A DNA stretch of 64,000 nucleotides, from NCBI GenBank assembly GCA_014621425.1, contig JAANBB010000061.1, forward strand, positions 62,001 through 126,000, read 5' to 3'. Made by a program: the position numbers and the translations under genes. A model generated the notes under the pieces. That model ran no database searches. It saw only the letters and a program-made list of their open reading frames with translations, and was not told the origin of the DNA. Shown here in pieces: positions 44,122 through 54,965 of this stretch; the stretch's first letter is position 1, and each line of letters begins with the position of its first letter. The DNA is from Cylindrodendrum hubeiense. Taxonomy: Eukaryota > Ascomycota > Sordariomycetes > Hypocreales > Nectriaceae.

Positions 44122-44820
44122 TTAGGACATGGAAGGGACGACGATCTCGCTGATGCTCCAGACCTTACCACCCTCGCTGCTGGCCAATCCGGAGTAGGTG
44201 GCACCCTGAGAGGAGGCAATGGTGTTTCCGAAGTTGGTGTCGGCGCTGGCGAGAGTGATGGTCGTGTTGATGTATCGCTGCTCGGCAATGGTGGGAGTGC
44301 AGCCGTCGTCGCACTCGGTGCCAGTGCCGTATCCCTTCATGTAAGGGCCCGACTTGTACTCGAAGGTGCTCAGCTGGGTGCCGGTCTCGGAATCAGTGAC
44401 GACCTGCTGCCAGGTGTCGTTGTCCTCGAGGAGGGTGTAGACAATCTTGATCTTCTGGTCGCCATCCACAGCGGCGCTGTCGCCGTCGAGCTGACCGAAA
44501 GAGCCGAAGAGAGAGGTACGGATGCACCACTGGCCAGTGGTGGCGCCGCACCAAGAGTTGTCGGGCCAAGACTCAAGGGTAGTCTGGACAAGGTCGCCAG
44601 TGCCGTTGGACATGCCGGGCCACAGGAAGAGCTCGCCGCTCTGGGTAGAGGGGGCAGTGCCAGGGATGATGGTGGTGACGGCCTTGATGATGGTGGAAGT
44701 GGTCGGGCCCAGAGAGACGGCGCCTCCCCAAGTATCAGCACGGGGCATAAGCTTGGGAAGGGCCTCAGAGCTGCCAACCAGGGCAGCGGCGACGGTAGCG
44801 AGAGCTCCAAGAGAAAACAT
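44122..44820 (-). CDS. Small secreted protein with glucanase/lectin-like character
   Basis: 232 aa from the ATG at 44820. The frame continues upstream through 95 codons with no domain, so the ATG just before a clear signal peptide is chosen. The first 20 residues (MFSLGALATVAAALVGSSEA) are a typical signal peptide, followed by LPKLMPR, which may be a short propeptide ending at Arg. The mature part has four Cys (WCGATTGQWC and TECDDGC, likely two disulfides), three or so N-glycosylation sequons (NGT, NDT, NTT), and ELFLWPGMSNGTG, which resembles the opening of fungal concanavalin-A-like or glucanase-fold secreted proteins. Codon bias is strong and the leader looks like that of a highly expressed gene. 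No enzyme motif is identified, so role (wall protein, lectin or effector) stays open. Confidence 0.8.
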   Translation of the reverse strand: MFSLGALATVAAALVGSSEALPKLMPRADTWGGAVSLGPTTSTIIKAVTTIIPGTAPSTQSGELFLWPGMSNGTGDLVQTTLESWPDNSWCGATTGQWCIRTSLFGSFGQLDGDSAAVDGDQKIKIVYTLLEDNDTWQQVVTDSETGTQLSTFEYKSGPYMKGYGTGTECDDGCTPTIAEQRYINTTITLASADTNFGNTIASSQGATYSGLASSEGGKVWSISEIVVPSMS

Positions 44821-46057
44821 GTTGAAGATTTGAGGCTGGAAAAGAGTATCGGCCGGCGATTGAAACAAGTGATGAGTGAATGCAAGTGGAAACAACTGAA
44901 GATCTATGCTTAGAACAATGGAAGTTTGAGAGCGCCTTCCATCCTCTAAGTATTCGCAAACGCCAAGAAATCCCAACACCTTGAACCGTTGGAAAATAAC
45001 CGTCCGATGCTTCGGCCCGTGGAGTAATTGTCGTCGAAACAGGGGACTGCGTAGTTTGCGTTTCAGGACCGGCCCTGGTTGGGTAAGGAAAAGCCCCGGA
45101 GCCAAATGATTTTGGCCTCTTTGGGCGGGTTTAAGCTGGGGAATTCGCGTGCCGTTTTTGCCGATCCTAGAAGCCGGTGCTCCAGATTCCTGGGAGTCGG
45201 TACCATCAGACCCACCCGATTACCGCATTTTGACTGACGTCCGCCATTTCAATAAACATGAAGCCTTCTCCACGGCCACTCAAGGGGCTCTGCTGTTTCG
45301 CGCGTTCTTCCAATCGACCCTAGTTGGCGAACTCTACGACACACGTTCTCGTACCCGGCCTGGCTCGATTCCACCAATTAGACAACTGTATATTGCTTTC
45401 AATACCACCAAAGCTATACAAGACTCCCGGGAAGTCTGATGCTGGATCTAAGTCTTAGATGCTCCTTGGAAATCTCGCTTGTTGCGCGTACTTAGCGGCG
45501 CTCAACCACAAATATCAGGCTATGTAGCGCTGACTCGGGATCCGCGCATCCCGTCTATCTCTTCTGCATGGTCAAAGTAGACGAGCTAAATGGTTTCTCT
45601 CCCTATCCACCATGCTCTCCTTTTTATTAAGTCGGAAACCAATGCGAAACCCACAATTATGATGCACCTAAATATGAGGTCTGCATAAATCAGGGGCCCC
45701 ATTAATAATTCCGAATGAATGAACAGCATAAGAGACATCCCCACTAACCCCCTGGAACTGTGCTCAACTCCAGCAACCACTCTACATCTTCTGGAATACC
45801 ACTAGAAGCCTGCGAGTTGACGAACATGATTACTTCTATATGCAGTGTCTCGATGCGAAAGGGCTGGGAAAGTCGAGGCGATTTGCAGCTGTGTATTGTG
45901 ACTTACAGGGGTTGTGGCTAAAACGGGTGATGTCCGATGTCTGGAATAGGACCTGCAGCTCAGCCTTGCGAGGCGTCAAGTGATCAATGCCAAATTTCGC
46001 GTTGGTTGCGATTTCCTCGTCAAATGTTCCTCAAGACACTCCACTGGGCTCATCAGT
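44821..46057. other. Divergent intergenic region
   Basis: Promoter region shared by the secreted-protein gene (minus) and the CorA-like gene (plus). A 96-codon frame at 45149-45439 has no recognisable features. The CorA-like open frame can be extended to 45980, but that start codon is GTG. Confidence 0.5.
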
Positions 46058-48873
46058 ATGTCGAAGAGGAACCGCCGCAACCCCGGGGCTCGGGACGAAG
46101 AGCGCTTACGCGGCTACGAGCTTCCATGGCCTACGTCGCAGCGCTGGAACCCGCGCTACGAAGTCCCCCGCAATTCGATTGAAGGTCACGAAACAAGCTC
46201 ACGCGACTCCAAACTTGAAGACGATGTCGCGTCCCGTGCGACTTTTAGACTACGGGACGAGGGACGGTCCATGTCGTATGGAAGGAATAGACGAGACATG
46301 GACACCAAGGGAACCGGCGTCGGAAAAGGCGTTTTCGAGGTTCAGGAGGAGGAGGAATTTTCCAACATGCGACATTGGCTCGAGACGCTATCGGAGCTCT
46401 ACATGAACGAGCTCGACAATCGCGCGCGATGGGATCCACGCTGGCTTAATATCACACGCCGCGAACGCTTTGAAGGTCTCGAGTCTGCTACTATTTCTGT
46501 CGTCGACTACCTCACCGACGACACTGTTGAGCGGAGCGAGCTCATCACCGACAAAAATGACTTTGCTGCAACGCTTGAGGGTCGGCCAGCGAACTCCGAA
46601 GTGCGCGTTGTCATGGTCAGCGACCTAAGCCGCTTTGTGATGGGCGCTCTGGGCCAGATGTACTCCGTTGACCCGGGGTTTTGGTATGAGCACCTTGTCA
46701 ATTCAAGTTATGGTGCCAGCGACAGTGGTCTCAAGCTAAAAAATGCCGTGTGGTTGAACTGGGTCGAGCGAGAGACCCGGTTCCGCCATCGCGCCCTACC
46801 AGGTATCGGCCAGCGCACTGAGTGGAACTTGCCGCGTCGGATTCAATCTCGGAATTGGGCGCACATGCGCTGGGGTCGACTCGGACTCCTCCATTACCTG
46901 GGCCGGAAGGGATTCTACGAGGATGAGATTGAGAAGCGGATTGCCGACGGGCGGTGGACCATGGAGCGAGACGTTAAGCTGGACAAGCATGGTCTTTTGA
47001 TGACACAAAAGAGACAAGCGCTGGCGGACAAGAAGGCAAGGAAGAATGCCAAAACGAAGAAGAAGAGTCGCGCGACTGAAGAGGCCAATGCTGATGGCAC
47101 GTCTTCGAGGGCCAAGACGTCAAATGTTTACCGTGCCTACAGCACTTTTCAGAGCCTGCCTCGAAACCCTACATGGTGGACCAATCGCGATTTAAGAGTC
47201 ATGGCTCCGGAAGGAATGAGCTACTGGACAAGTATTGATGAAGAGGGCAAGAAGACAAGTAGGTGCCTACAACAGGAAGTGGCACGCCGAAAGCTAATAG
47301 TATCGCAGTCATTCTATTGTTCGACCCGACGCGGCAGATGAGGCACGGAACCACAAAAGAGGAGATACCCTCACTTACGTTCATGCCACGCGCCATGGAG
47401 GTCGAGTCGTATACCGACGAGGAACTTTGGCGAACCCCGGATTTCGACGAGACGTACCTTGACCCGCCGCCGCCGCCTCTCTCCACGGAAGAGCTGCGGC
47501 AGCAGAAGAAAGACGCGAGAAAAGAACGCCTCAAGGGGAAGAGAGCGAGGCTGAGGAGGAAGCTTTCGCGTCGCGACAATGACGACCCTGATGAAGGAAA
47601 GTCGGAGGAGGCTGAGGATGGCTACGAGACCGAGTCTTCCTACACCAGCGACTCCGAATATGACGAGGAGTACCAGCAGAAACTGCGCTCAACTTACAGC
47701 CACCCTCAGCCCTACGTTCGACAGCGCGACTTCGCTCGGAAGTATTCACTGTCTACATTCGACCTCGTCTACCGCTACATCAGCACGATTCCAACGAGTC
47801 AGCTTCGCGAAGATGACTCGCTCATCCCTTCGATCCTCACGCGCGTTTCCCTCGACGACCATTGGCAACTCCTGACTGAGCTGCGGATGGTCATTGACCA
47901 GATCGATGCCGACTTGGGTGCCGACCTTCACGTCCACCTCGTCGAGTCTTTTGGAGTAATGACCCGGCAGAATGTCGCCTGGGTTAGGTCCACCCTCCAG
48001 GAGCTTCTGGAATGGGTTGGGCATAGCAAAACGCACTCGAAGTGGCTTTCTCGTCCATCCGAATTGGATGAAGAGCTCGAGGCTCTCGTAGAAGAATTGC
48101 GGTCGCTCCAAACCCGCACGGATCAGACACTCAATTTCCTCGTCGCATCCACCGGCATCTCTCAATCTTCTCTGGTCATCGATCAGACGTCTGGCATCAA
48201 CAAGATCACGGAACTTGCGTTCTTCTTCATCCCGCTCTCCTTCATCACGTCCATCTTCTCAATGCAAGTACTGGAACTGACGGAAGCCCCGCCTCATATA
48301 TGGACCTGGGGCGTGGCGCTCTCTGTGGCTTTCTTGGCAACCTACATCATCCGCTCTATTCTGAGATCTCCCTCGATTCGCATTTTCGCCATGCACTGTC
48401 GCGTGCTCATGTTGAACCGGTTCACGCCGTCTCAAGCACGCTCGCCATCCCGGCGGCTCAATTCTGTTGGAAACCGCGCCATTGTCAAGTTCATCGGCTT
48501 CTTCACCCTGATTATCGGCTGTGTCACTTCCATAGTCCTGTTGTACTACTTAGCCCTTTTTATGGTGAGCTTAGGGATCTGGATGGGAATAGGGGGCACG
48601 GCCCTTTACTTCATCATCACGAGATGGCCAGAGCCGGCCGTGCTGGCCCCTTGCTTCGTCTCAATCCTATTAGCTTCCGGTGGAATGGCATGTACCTGGT
48701 ACTGCTTGTCGGATATAACCGACAAGGGCGGGGATTGGGTTGTTCGGGCCTTCCGTTGGCTGAGTGAAGTGATGCCCACGCGCTGGATTACCGCTGCTGT
48801 TGACGATGATGACTTGGCTACGGAAGGAGTACGCACTTACGCAGATCAAGGGGTTTTGCTGGCAACCGCCTGA
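46058..48873 (+). CDS. Large CorA-like membrane protein, two exons
   Basis: Exons 46058-47258 and 47309-48873 give 921 aa; the 50-bp intron (GT-AG, CTAAT branch) restores KKTIILLFDPTRQMRHG across the join. The N-terminal two thirds are soluble, with a long basic Lys-rich stretch (about 465-489) then an acidic stretch (DDNPDEG and following). A CorA-type helical region (QIDADLGADLHVHLVESFGVMTRQNVAWVRS, then a long ELEALVEELRSLQTRTDQTLNFL) precedes TM1 (about 703-721). Three more TM segments lie at about 732-751, 793-821 and 842-867. The classic GMN selectivity motif at the end of TM1 is replaced by SMQ (718-720), as in many fungal CorA relatives. It may still be a divalent-cation channel, or have another membrane role. 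Confidence 0.85.
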
Positions 48874-49177
48874 GCATTCTAATGGACCCATAGCATTGGG
48901 CATGAGGCCATCGCCAACATTCAATGCGATGTATCTGATGTCTCCCAACGAGCGCTCAGAATTAATGTAATTTTCAAATTTATTGATCTTCTAATGCCCT
49001 CAAAGCCTGCCAATATTCAGTCTTGAATCTAACGCCAAGGATCTGGTCACCGCTTTCGGCGCGACGTGCATCAGCTTGTGCTGGCTAACCAAGCTTGCGA
49101 ATACCCTTAGACATTGAAGTTCTTCGCAAATTAAACATATTCGGGGTATCTTTGGACAGCCTGATGTAGATGCTGAG
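48874..49177. other. Convergent intergenic region
   Basis: A region of 304 bases between two gene 3' ends. Nothing else is seen. Confidence 0.5.
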
Positions 49178-50422
49178 CTATCGTCTATCTTCATCCCGTC
49201 CAGGCCAGAGAATCTTCCTGTGCCGTACGGCAACAACTTGAGCAATAAGCACCACAAACCACATAATGACGAGACATATTGACATCGCACTTGCCACCCA
49301 TTTGATCCCCTCACTTTCAAACTCCTCGCCGATGGACCCCGTTGCAAGAGTAAATCCGACGTTGGGGAAGACAAAGGCCCACCATGCCATTGAGAAGCGA
49401 AGCTTCCATTTGGTGGCGGCAGCCAACACAGCCATGAGGCTGAATCCGAAGAACCAAAACGCGACACACCATATCCAGAGACTTATCCACAGTGCCAAGA
49501 TACGCAGGACTTGCTCTGCTAGAGGATATGTCGCAAAATACCCGTAGTCGGACGGAATCGAACGAGACATGCCGATGATGGCCACGGCGGTGTAGCCGGC
49601 GGGCCCTACAGCGATGAACATGCCCGGTCGCATGGCTGGAGCTGGCAATCCGTCTTGCATGAGGCGACCGAGGTATAATGGGTAGATGAGCGACGCGACG
49701 ATCCAGCCGAGGCCCTGATAAGTGACGCCCGCGACAAGCATTGGAAGTCGTTGTTCAGGCGACTGCGACGGCATAATGGCGGATGCGAGCGTGCCTGTCA
49801 ACATGGCGGGGAAGATGGGTAGGATCCAAGCCGGCGTCATGGAGTGGATGGGCAGTCTGGCTCCGTTGAAGAGCGCAAAGAACTGTACGATTGCCGATAT
49901 GGCCGTGATCGCCGCGTACAGCCAGAAACACACCCTCAGGGCAACAGCCAGCCAGGGACCAGACGCTGGGACGCCATACGCTGCGGTGTTGGCGAGAATT
50001 GTCGCGATGCTAAGCAGGAAGCAAGGGAAGAAGAGGCTTTCGGTAGGATGCATCAGACTGGTCTTCAGCGCCGGAGGAGTCGCTACGAAGCGGTAGGTGA
50101 TACCTGCCGTGAGACAGATGAATAGAACGACGGTGAGCAGAAAGAAGATCTTCCCGATAACATCGAGGCCGCGGAACTGATGGGGCGTGCCGTGAAGCAG
50201 CAGCGCTATCCCACCGGTGCTCATGATAAGGGTGTACCAGGCCCATGTGAAGTGCTTGAGTCGCTCGTAGAGGAGCACGCGCGATAAAGCATCGGCCGAT
50301 CTGAGCTTCTGGTCTGCGGCATGCGTGTGTCCTGCCTCCCAGTCGTCCTTTTTCATGTTCTGCGCGTGGACGAGCGGCAGCGAGAGGCCGAACAGGTTGG
50401 TATGCGATGAGAGGGCGAGCAT
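49178..50422 (-). CDS. Mae1-like C4-dicarboxylate/malate transporter (TDT family)
   Basis: Intronless, 414 aa, about ten TM segments. The pattern matches the voltage-dependent-anion-channel/TehA-Mae1 group: LKHFTWAWYTLIMSTGGIALLL (TM1 with the family F-(T/S)-W-x-W), WILPIFPAMLTGTLASA, YPLAEQVLRILALWISLWIWC, and KLRFSMAWWAFVFPNVGFTLAT. Mae1 carries malate and other C4 dicarboxylates across the plasma membrane with protons; others in this group are sulfite pumps (SSU1). The malate-type PNVGF segment favours the malate branch, at moderate confidence. A second in-frame ATG at 50356 may be the true start. It is divergent from the F-box gene. Confidence 0.9.
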   Translation of the reverse strand: MLALSSHTNLFGLSLPLVHAQNMKKDDWEAGHTHAADQKLRSADALSRVLLYERLKHFTWAWYTLIMSTGGIALLLHGTPHQFRGLDVIGKIFFLLTVVLFICLTAGITYRFVATPPALKTSLMHPTESLFFPCFLLSIATILANTAAYGVPASGPWLAVALRVCFWLYAAITAISAIVQFFALFNGARLPIHSMTPAWILPIFPAMLTGTLASAIMPSQSPEQRLPMLVAGVTYQGLGWIVASLIYPLYLGRLMQDGLPAPAMRPGMFIAVGPAGYTAVAIIGMSRSIPSDYGYFATYPLAEQVLRILALWISLWIWCVAFWFFGFSLMAVLAAATKWKLRFSMAWWAFVFPNVGFTLATGSIGEEFESEGIKWVASAMSICLVIMWFVVLIAQVVAVRHRKILWPGRDEDRR

Positions 50423-51226
50423 CGCGTCCGAGTCGCGCCCGACGAGCTTGTTGAGGTCAGGAGGAAAATACCGGCGCTTCCGCCGAGGTGCCAGGTGGCT
50501 GCTGTGCCTGCACCCAGAGGGTCAGGATGTGAAGGGGTGGTGGTGGTTTTCGGCGGCCGCCCTGTCGTATTTGAACATGTTGCGACGTTGTGGATGCGCC
50601 GGCAGGGATTTATCCGGCTGGTTGGAGCGGTCTGATGGGCTCTGACGGCATTCGACTGCTGTCCCTGCAGGTGCAGTCGGACGATATTGAGAAATTTTAC
50701 CTCTTTATTTCGCAGACGAAATTGAACTTCATTATGGGATGGGATTGTTTGCTGGAGATGAGGGATAATCGGGCTTAAGAACGGCGCAGCATCTTATCTT
50801 TGGTGGATGATGTCTGGGCACCCGTACGCGTCGCCTTTCCCAACCATGCCTACGAATGCCGCTTCACGCTGAAATGATCGCTAGGAACAGGTGTGAGACA
50901 CGAGCTTTGAGGAAGGCCGAGTTGGACCTGAAGTATCTGCAAAATTTGACCAAGGGTCCTTGAGAATCGAGATTGAATGCTATGGTTAATGTTATTAGTG
51001 GAGTTGAGGCGGTGCCTAGATCTTAGGGAGCTTGAGGGACGATCTAGGCGGACTAGGCGCTGAGCAATCGTCTCATAGGCCGCCATCCAGGCAGCACGGT
51101 TAGCGCTTATCAGCTCGCCGCTTGGCTTGATGCTTAGCATCGTGCTTTCTCCCCGACACACATATTAAATGCGAGGCTTCGCCCCATCAATCGTAATCGA
51201 GGTCTCCAGCCTCTCATTTACTCACG
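50423..51226. other. Divergent intergenic region
   Basis: Promoters of the dicarboxylate transporter and F-box genes. No gene or motif beyond short open frames. Confidence 0.5.
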
Positions 51227-52603
51227 ATGTCAAAGACAATATTTGAAATTCTCCCCGATGAGCTCCTCCTCTGCGTCACGTCATGGCTCACCCCGCACGA
51301 ACTCGCTAGGCTGATGCGCACATGCAAGCGCTTCAACGCCCTGGTTGAGCCTCTCCTATGGACCGACATTGAGTTGCACGAGGCCGGCTTCCATGAATCA
51401 CACCAGGAATTGAAAGATCCTCCACCGCTTATTCCTACTTACCGAAGAGCCTACCACCGGAAGCAAGGCTGGGGCTGCGGTCAGGGAGCTCGGGATAAAG
51501 CAGCAAAATTCTTCACGGTGCTACAAATACTCCACGACGAAGATCCAAGCCGGCTGCAGGAACTTACGAGGCGAGTGAGAAACTTGTGTAGTGTTGCTCA
51601 GCCTGAATTGAAACCTTGGGACGAGGCCAATGGCAAGTGGCTAGGGGCTGTTCAAATCTGGCAGCTATTGCCATACTTCACCAACCTCGAAACGCTGGAG
51701 CTGCATGGAGACAATTATTACTCTTCCAAGTACGAAGAGGCGACTCCAGAATTTACTATGCCCCCTCTAAATCTTCGTTTTGCAAAGCTTTTTGGATATA
51801 TACCACGGTCCGTTGCACGATGGGTTCTTCGAGGTGGAGGGACGATCGAGCGTCTGGAACTCGGCATGCTGGACCGTCCCATCTCAACCTATGGCACGTC
51901 TGAGCCCGAGTTCCCGCCTCTACCCGAGGAGAATCTGGCAGAGTCAGATGATGACGAGTCTTATTACGGCAGCCTTTGCGATGAAGCTATTGTTCCACGA
52001 CCACAGTCAGGCTTTTTACCAGAGGCCAGCGAATGTGATCTGCCGAGGGTGAAACACCTGTATCTCTGTCAGCCTTCTGAAGGGAACTACGAGACCACTG
52101 CGGGTGACTACTCCTGGTCAAAACGCGCTGAAAAAGCCTGTTTAGCAGATTGGCGGAAGATTATACAAATGGCAGGTCAAACACTAGAGACGTTGGTCCT
52201 GGAGCAAAGACCAGGAGCGCAGTATAATGAAAGTCGTATAGTGACGGAAGCAGAGTTTATAAGAACTGACATCAGCGGCGTTGGGAATACAGCGTTGGTT
52301 CTTATGGTTGAGGAACTAATCAAGGATGAGGAATTACCTGAGTTGAAGAAAGTGTATCTGTATGGCATGACGGTTGACGAAGACTCAGAAGGACGCCCAT
52401 CGGCAAATGTTCCTGCAGGCCGATTTATGACACTTCTGGATTCTCAGGCTGTGCAATGTGAGGCCAGACTAGGGCAGTGGTGTTACTTTGATTATGGTCC
52501 AGGATGCACAAACTGGGCCAGATGGGACGGCTCAGATGACGAGGACGAAGAAGAGGACGAGGAGCCTAAGATGAAGTGGAGTACTCTCCTTGCAAGTGTT
52601 TAA
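51227..52603 (+). CDS. F-box protein
   Basis: Intronless, 458 aa. The F-box sits at about 6-50: EILPDELLLCVTSWLTPHELARLMRTCKRFNALVEPLLWTDIEL. It should bind Skp1 in an SCF ubiquitin ligase. The rest has irregular leucine-rich segments (LETLELHGDNYYS, VKHLYLCQPSEG, LPELKKVYLYGMT), which can act as the substrate-binding part. The end is very acidic (DGSDDEDEEEDEEPK). No introns. Substrate unknown. Confidence 0.9.
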   Translation: MSKTIFEILPDELLLCVTSWLTPHELARLMRTCKRFNALVEPLLWTDIELHEAGFHESHQELKDPPPLIPTYRRAYHRKQGWGCGQGARDKAAKFFTVLQILHDEDPSRLQELTRRVRNLCSVAQPELKPWDEANGKWLGAVQIWQLLPYFTNLETLELHGDNYYSSKYEEATPEFTMPPLNLRFAKLFGYIPRSVARWVLRGGGTIERLELGMLDRPISTYGTSEPEFPPLPEENLAESDDDESYYGSLCDEAIVPRPQSGFLPEASECDLPRVKHLYLCQPSEGNYETTAGDYSWSKRAEKACLADWRKIIQMAGQTLETLVLEQRPGAQYNESRIVTEAEFIRTDISGVGNTALVLMVEELIKDEELPELKKVYLYGMTVDEDSEGRPSANVPAGRFMTLLDSQAVQCEARLGQWCYFDYGPGCTNWARWDGSDDEDEEEDEEPKMKWSTLLASV

Positions 52604-53074
52604 GTGGCGTTTTACTGCCGTAGATACGAAAAGAGGCCTGGGAATTTTGAATCGAAACTCAGTTTGACGACACAAGTTTGTGTTGACATACTGGTGCCAT
52701 CAATCAATTCTCTCCCCGAAGGATACCAGTGATTGTTTGGCAAGGTGCTCTTGGACTTTCATTCTTCAATGTATTCCTTGCAGTAAAGTCATCGGCTAAT
52801 AACTAGATCCACGTCCTCGGGCCTCACTCGATTCGTCCGCTCGATAGCCTTTCAGCCGGTGATATTGACGACATGAAATATAATACGAATTTAAGAGGTG
52901 ATACTTATTTGTTAAAGGTGCGCCTTTAGATTACAAGAACGACAAAGCCTCAAAGAAACGGTGCTACTTGCTCCGTACTCCAGTCCCAAAATTCTCCTGC
53001 AACCCCGAGACCTCCTTCGGAGGCGGGTTTAGCAATATCCTTCCTGATTCTATCAAACTTTCCCCATGGAACAA
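52604..53074. other. Convergent intergenic region
   Basis: A region of 471 bases between F-box and SDR gene 3' ends. No gene seen. Confidence 0.5.
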
Positions 53075-54140
53075 CTAAATGGTGTCAGTGGGAGTTCGGA
53101 AATTGCGCGGAATTCGGGTAGTACTACTCCATGATCCAGTCTTGTCTATCGTTACCTCTTTGGACAAGCCCGCGAATAGTTCTGTATAAGCGCCATTGAC
53201 CAGCGGGTGTAGCAGCAGCTTTTGAAATACGAAGAACCCTACTCGTAGAGGAATCTTCTGTTTTTGGGTGGTACGATACAGGTCTGAATCGAGGTTGCCG
53301 GGATTGGCAGCCTGGGAAACCAGGTCGTTAGATCTCAAGATTGAGGAATACTTGAAAACCCAGCGAAGAGACTCACTACACTTAGGATGCCGTCTTGTTG
53401 GTGGCGACGGGCATATTCGATACTGTGAAGATAGTTGCCAGCCTTACTATTTCCATACTTGGCCATGGGCTCGGGATGCTCAGCGTAGTCTTTGCCTTTG
53501 ATGTTATTCATGTCAACGCCATATTTGAGCGAATATAGTTCTGCGGCCATAGACGACACCCATACGACCCGGACTGCTCCAGCGGCCTCCGCTTGGGCAG
53601 TTTTGGCGAGAATCGGCGTTAGAAGTTGTGTAAATAAGAAGGAGCCGAGACAATTTGTCCCGAGCTCCATGTCGTAACCTTGGGCTGTTTTCACGTCGTT
53701 GGGCGGCATCATGACCCCTGCATTGTTGAAAAGAACATCAAGCCTATCTTCCTTAGAGATTAACACCTCGGCTGCCGGTTTGATCGTGCGCAAGTCACCC
53801 AAGTCAAGATACAGGTATTCTAGCCTGCCCTTGGAACCAGGCACTGTTGTCTTGATGTCCTCGATCGCACTGAGGGTTTTGCGCTCAGTGCGACATGCCA
53901 TGTATACAGTGGCGTTGGCAGAATAGAGGATGCGAGTGAGCTCAAAGCCGACGCCCGTGTTCGAACCTGTGACAACGTACACCTATGCACGAAAGTTGGC
54001 GCCTGGATTCGGAGCAGCGGAGATGGAAATAATACCTTGTTCGTTAAGTCGGGGATGTCTTTTTCTGTGAATTTGGGTGAGCCGGGGAAGACCGCCTGTT
54101 GTATCATTTTCGGTCGGAAAAGACCCATTGAAAATGCCAT
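53075..54140 (-). CDS. Short-chain dehydrogenase/reductase, three exons
   Basis: Exons 54036-54140, 53377-53982 and 53075-53311 give 315 aa. Intron 1 (53 bp) joins DLTNK to VYVVTGS; intron 2 (65 bp) joins GILSV to AANPGNL, the usual SDR strand 6 and NPG turn. Motifs: TGSNTGVG at 40-47, NNAG at 121-124, catalytic Ser in WVSSMA (178 or 179), and Tyr211 and Lys215 in YGNSK. This is the retinol-dehydrogenase/WW-domain-oxidoreductase-like type common in fungi, using NADP or NAD. It is not closely similar to the SDR at 17005; the substrate is unknown. Confidence 0.9.
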
Positions 54141-54965
54141 CTTGAGGTCGTATATGGAGTAAGGGACACCGTATTTGTTAGTGGGTCAAAGACAGAGAAA
54201 TATAAGTAAACCAGGCTGATAGGGTGTTGATGGGGACCAGCCTTTTAAGAAGCTGATGTCTCAGCTTAACATGTCACTAAAATAGAGCGCAAATGCGGCA
54301 GAGCACTAATTGCCATCTGGCCACTCCACCCTACTTCGAACCGCCACTTAGCTTGAGCGAGGCTTGGTTTAAGCGAGATTATGCAAGGCCGGTGTTTTGG
54401 TTGAGAGTTACATCTCTCAACCGTTATGTCTGTCCTTCTATTTGTCTATGACATGAACTGATTAGGAGTTACAGTAGGGAATCGCGTTGAAAGAAAGTTG
54501 CATTGCGTGGTGTACTAATATCTGATACTGGACTGATTGCACCGTGTAATACTGTTCTGAATTAATTATTCTTATTATAAATCAGTATTAGGTATCACGT
54601 GCTCCATTATTATTCATACTTGCTTCCTAGATGACCTTCAAGTATCTAAATCGGATATTCATCTGTTGATATACCCCGTATTATGCGGGGAGGATGATGC
54701 AATCGCATCGATTTATGCTATGCTCGTTGGAACCCGTCTTTCCTTTTTCCTTCCCGCCAACAAGTCTGTGAATATAACCAGTCTCAAAGACTACAGTGAC
54801 GATCTCACGGATTGCCCACTCGTCGAGATTTAATTTGTGTATATTACCCAACGTCTTATTACCCCTAAGCCTTTCACATTTCTATCTATAGCAGGTCCGA
54901 AGAAACTCATTCCAGTGTTAAATTGTCCATATTAGACATCTATCTGCATTCCTAGTCCCATACAC
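54141..54965. other. AT-rich intergenic region
   Basis: About 825 bases upstream of the SDR gene and downstream of the zinc-finger gene. No gene is supported. Confidence 0.5.

Noticed and set aside
43918..44913. 331-codon plus-strand open frame
   Set aside because: Antisense of the secreted-protein gene, which has a signal peptide, Cys pairs and sequons on the minus strand.
45980..46057. Upstream extension of the CorA-like frame
   Set aside because: Begins at GTG; the first ATG in a good context is at 46058.
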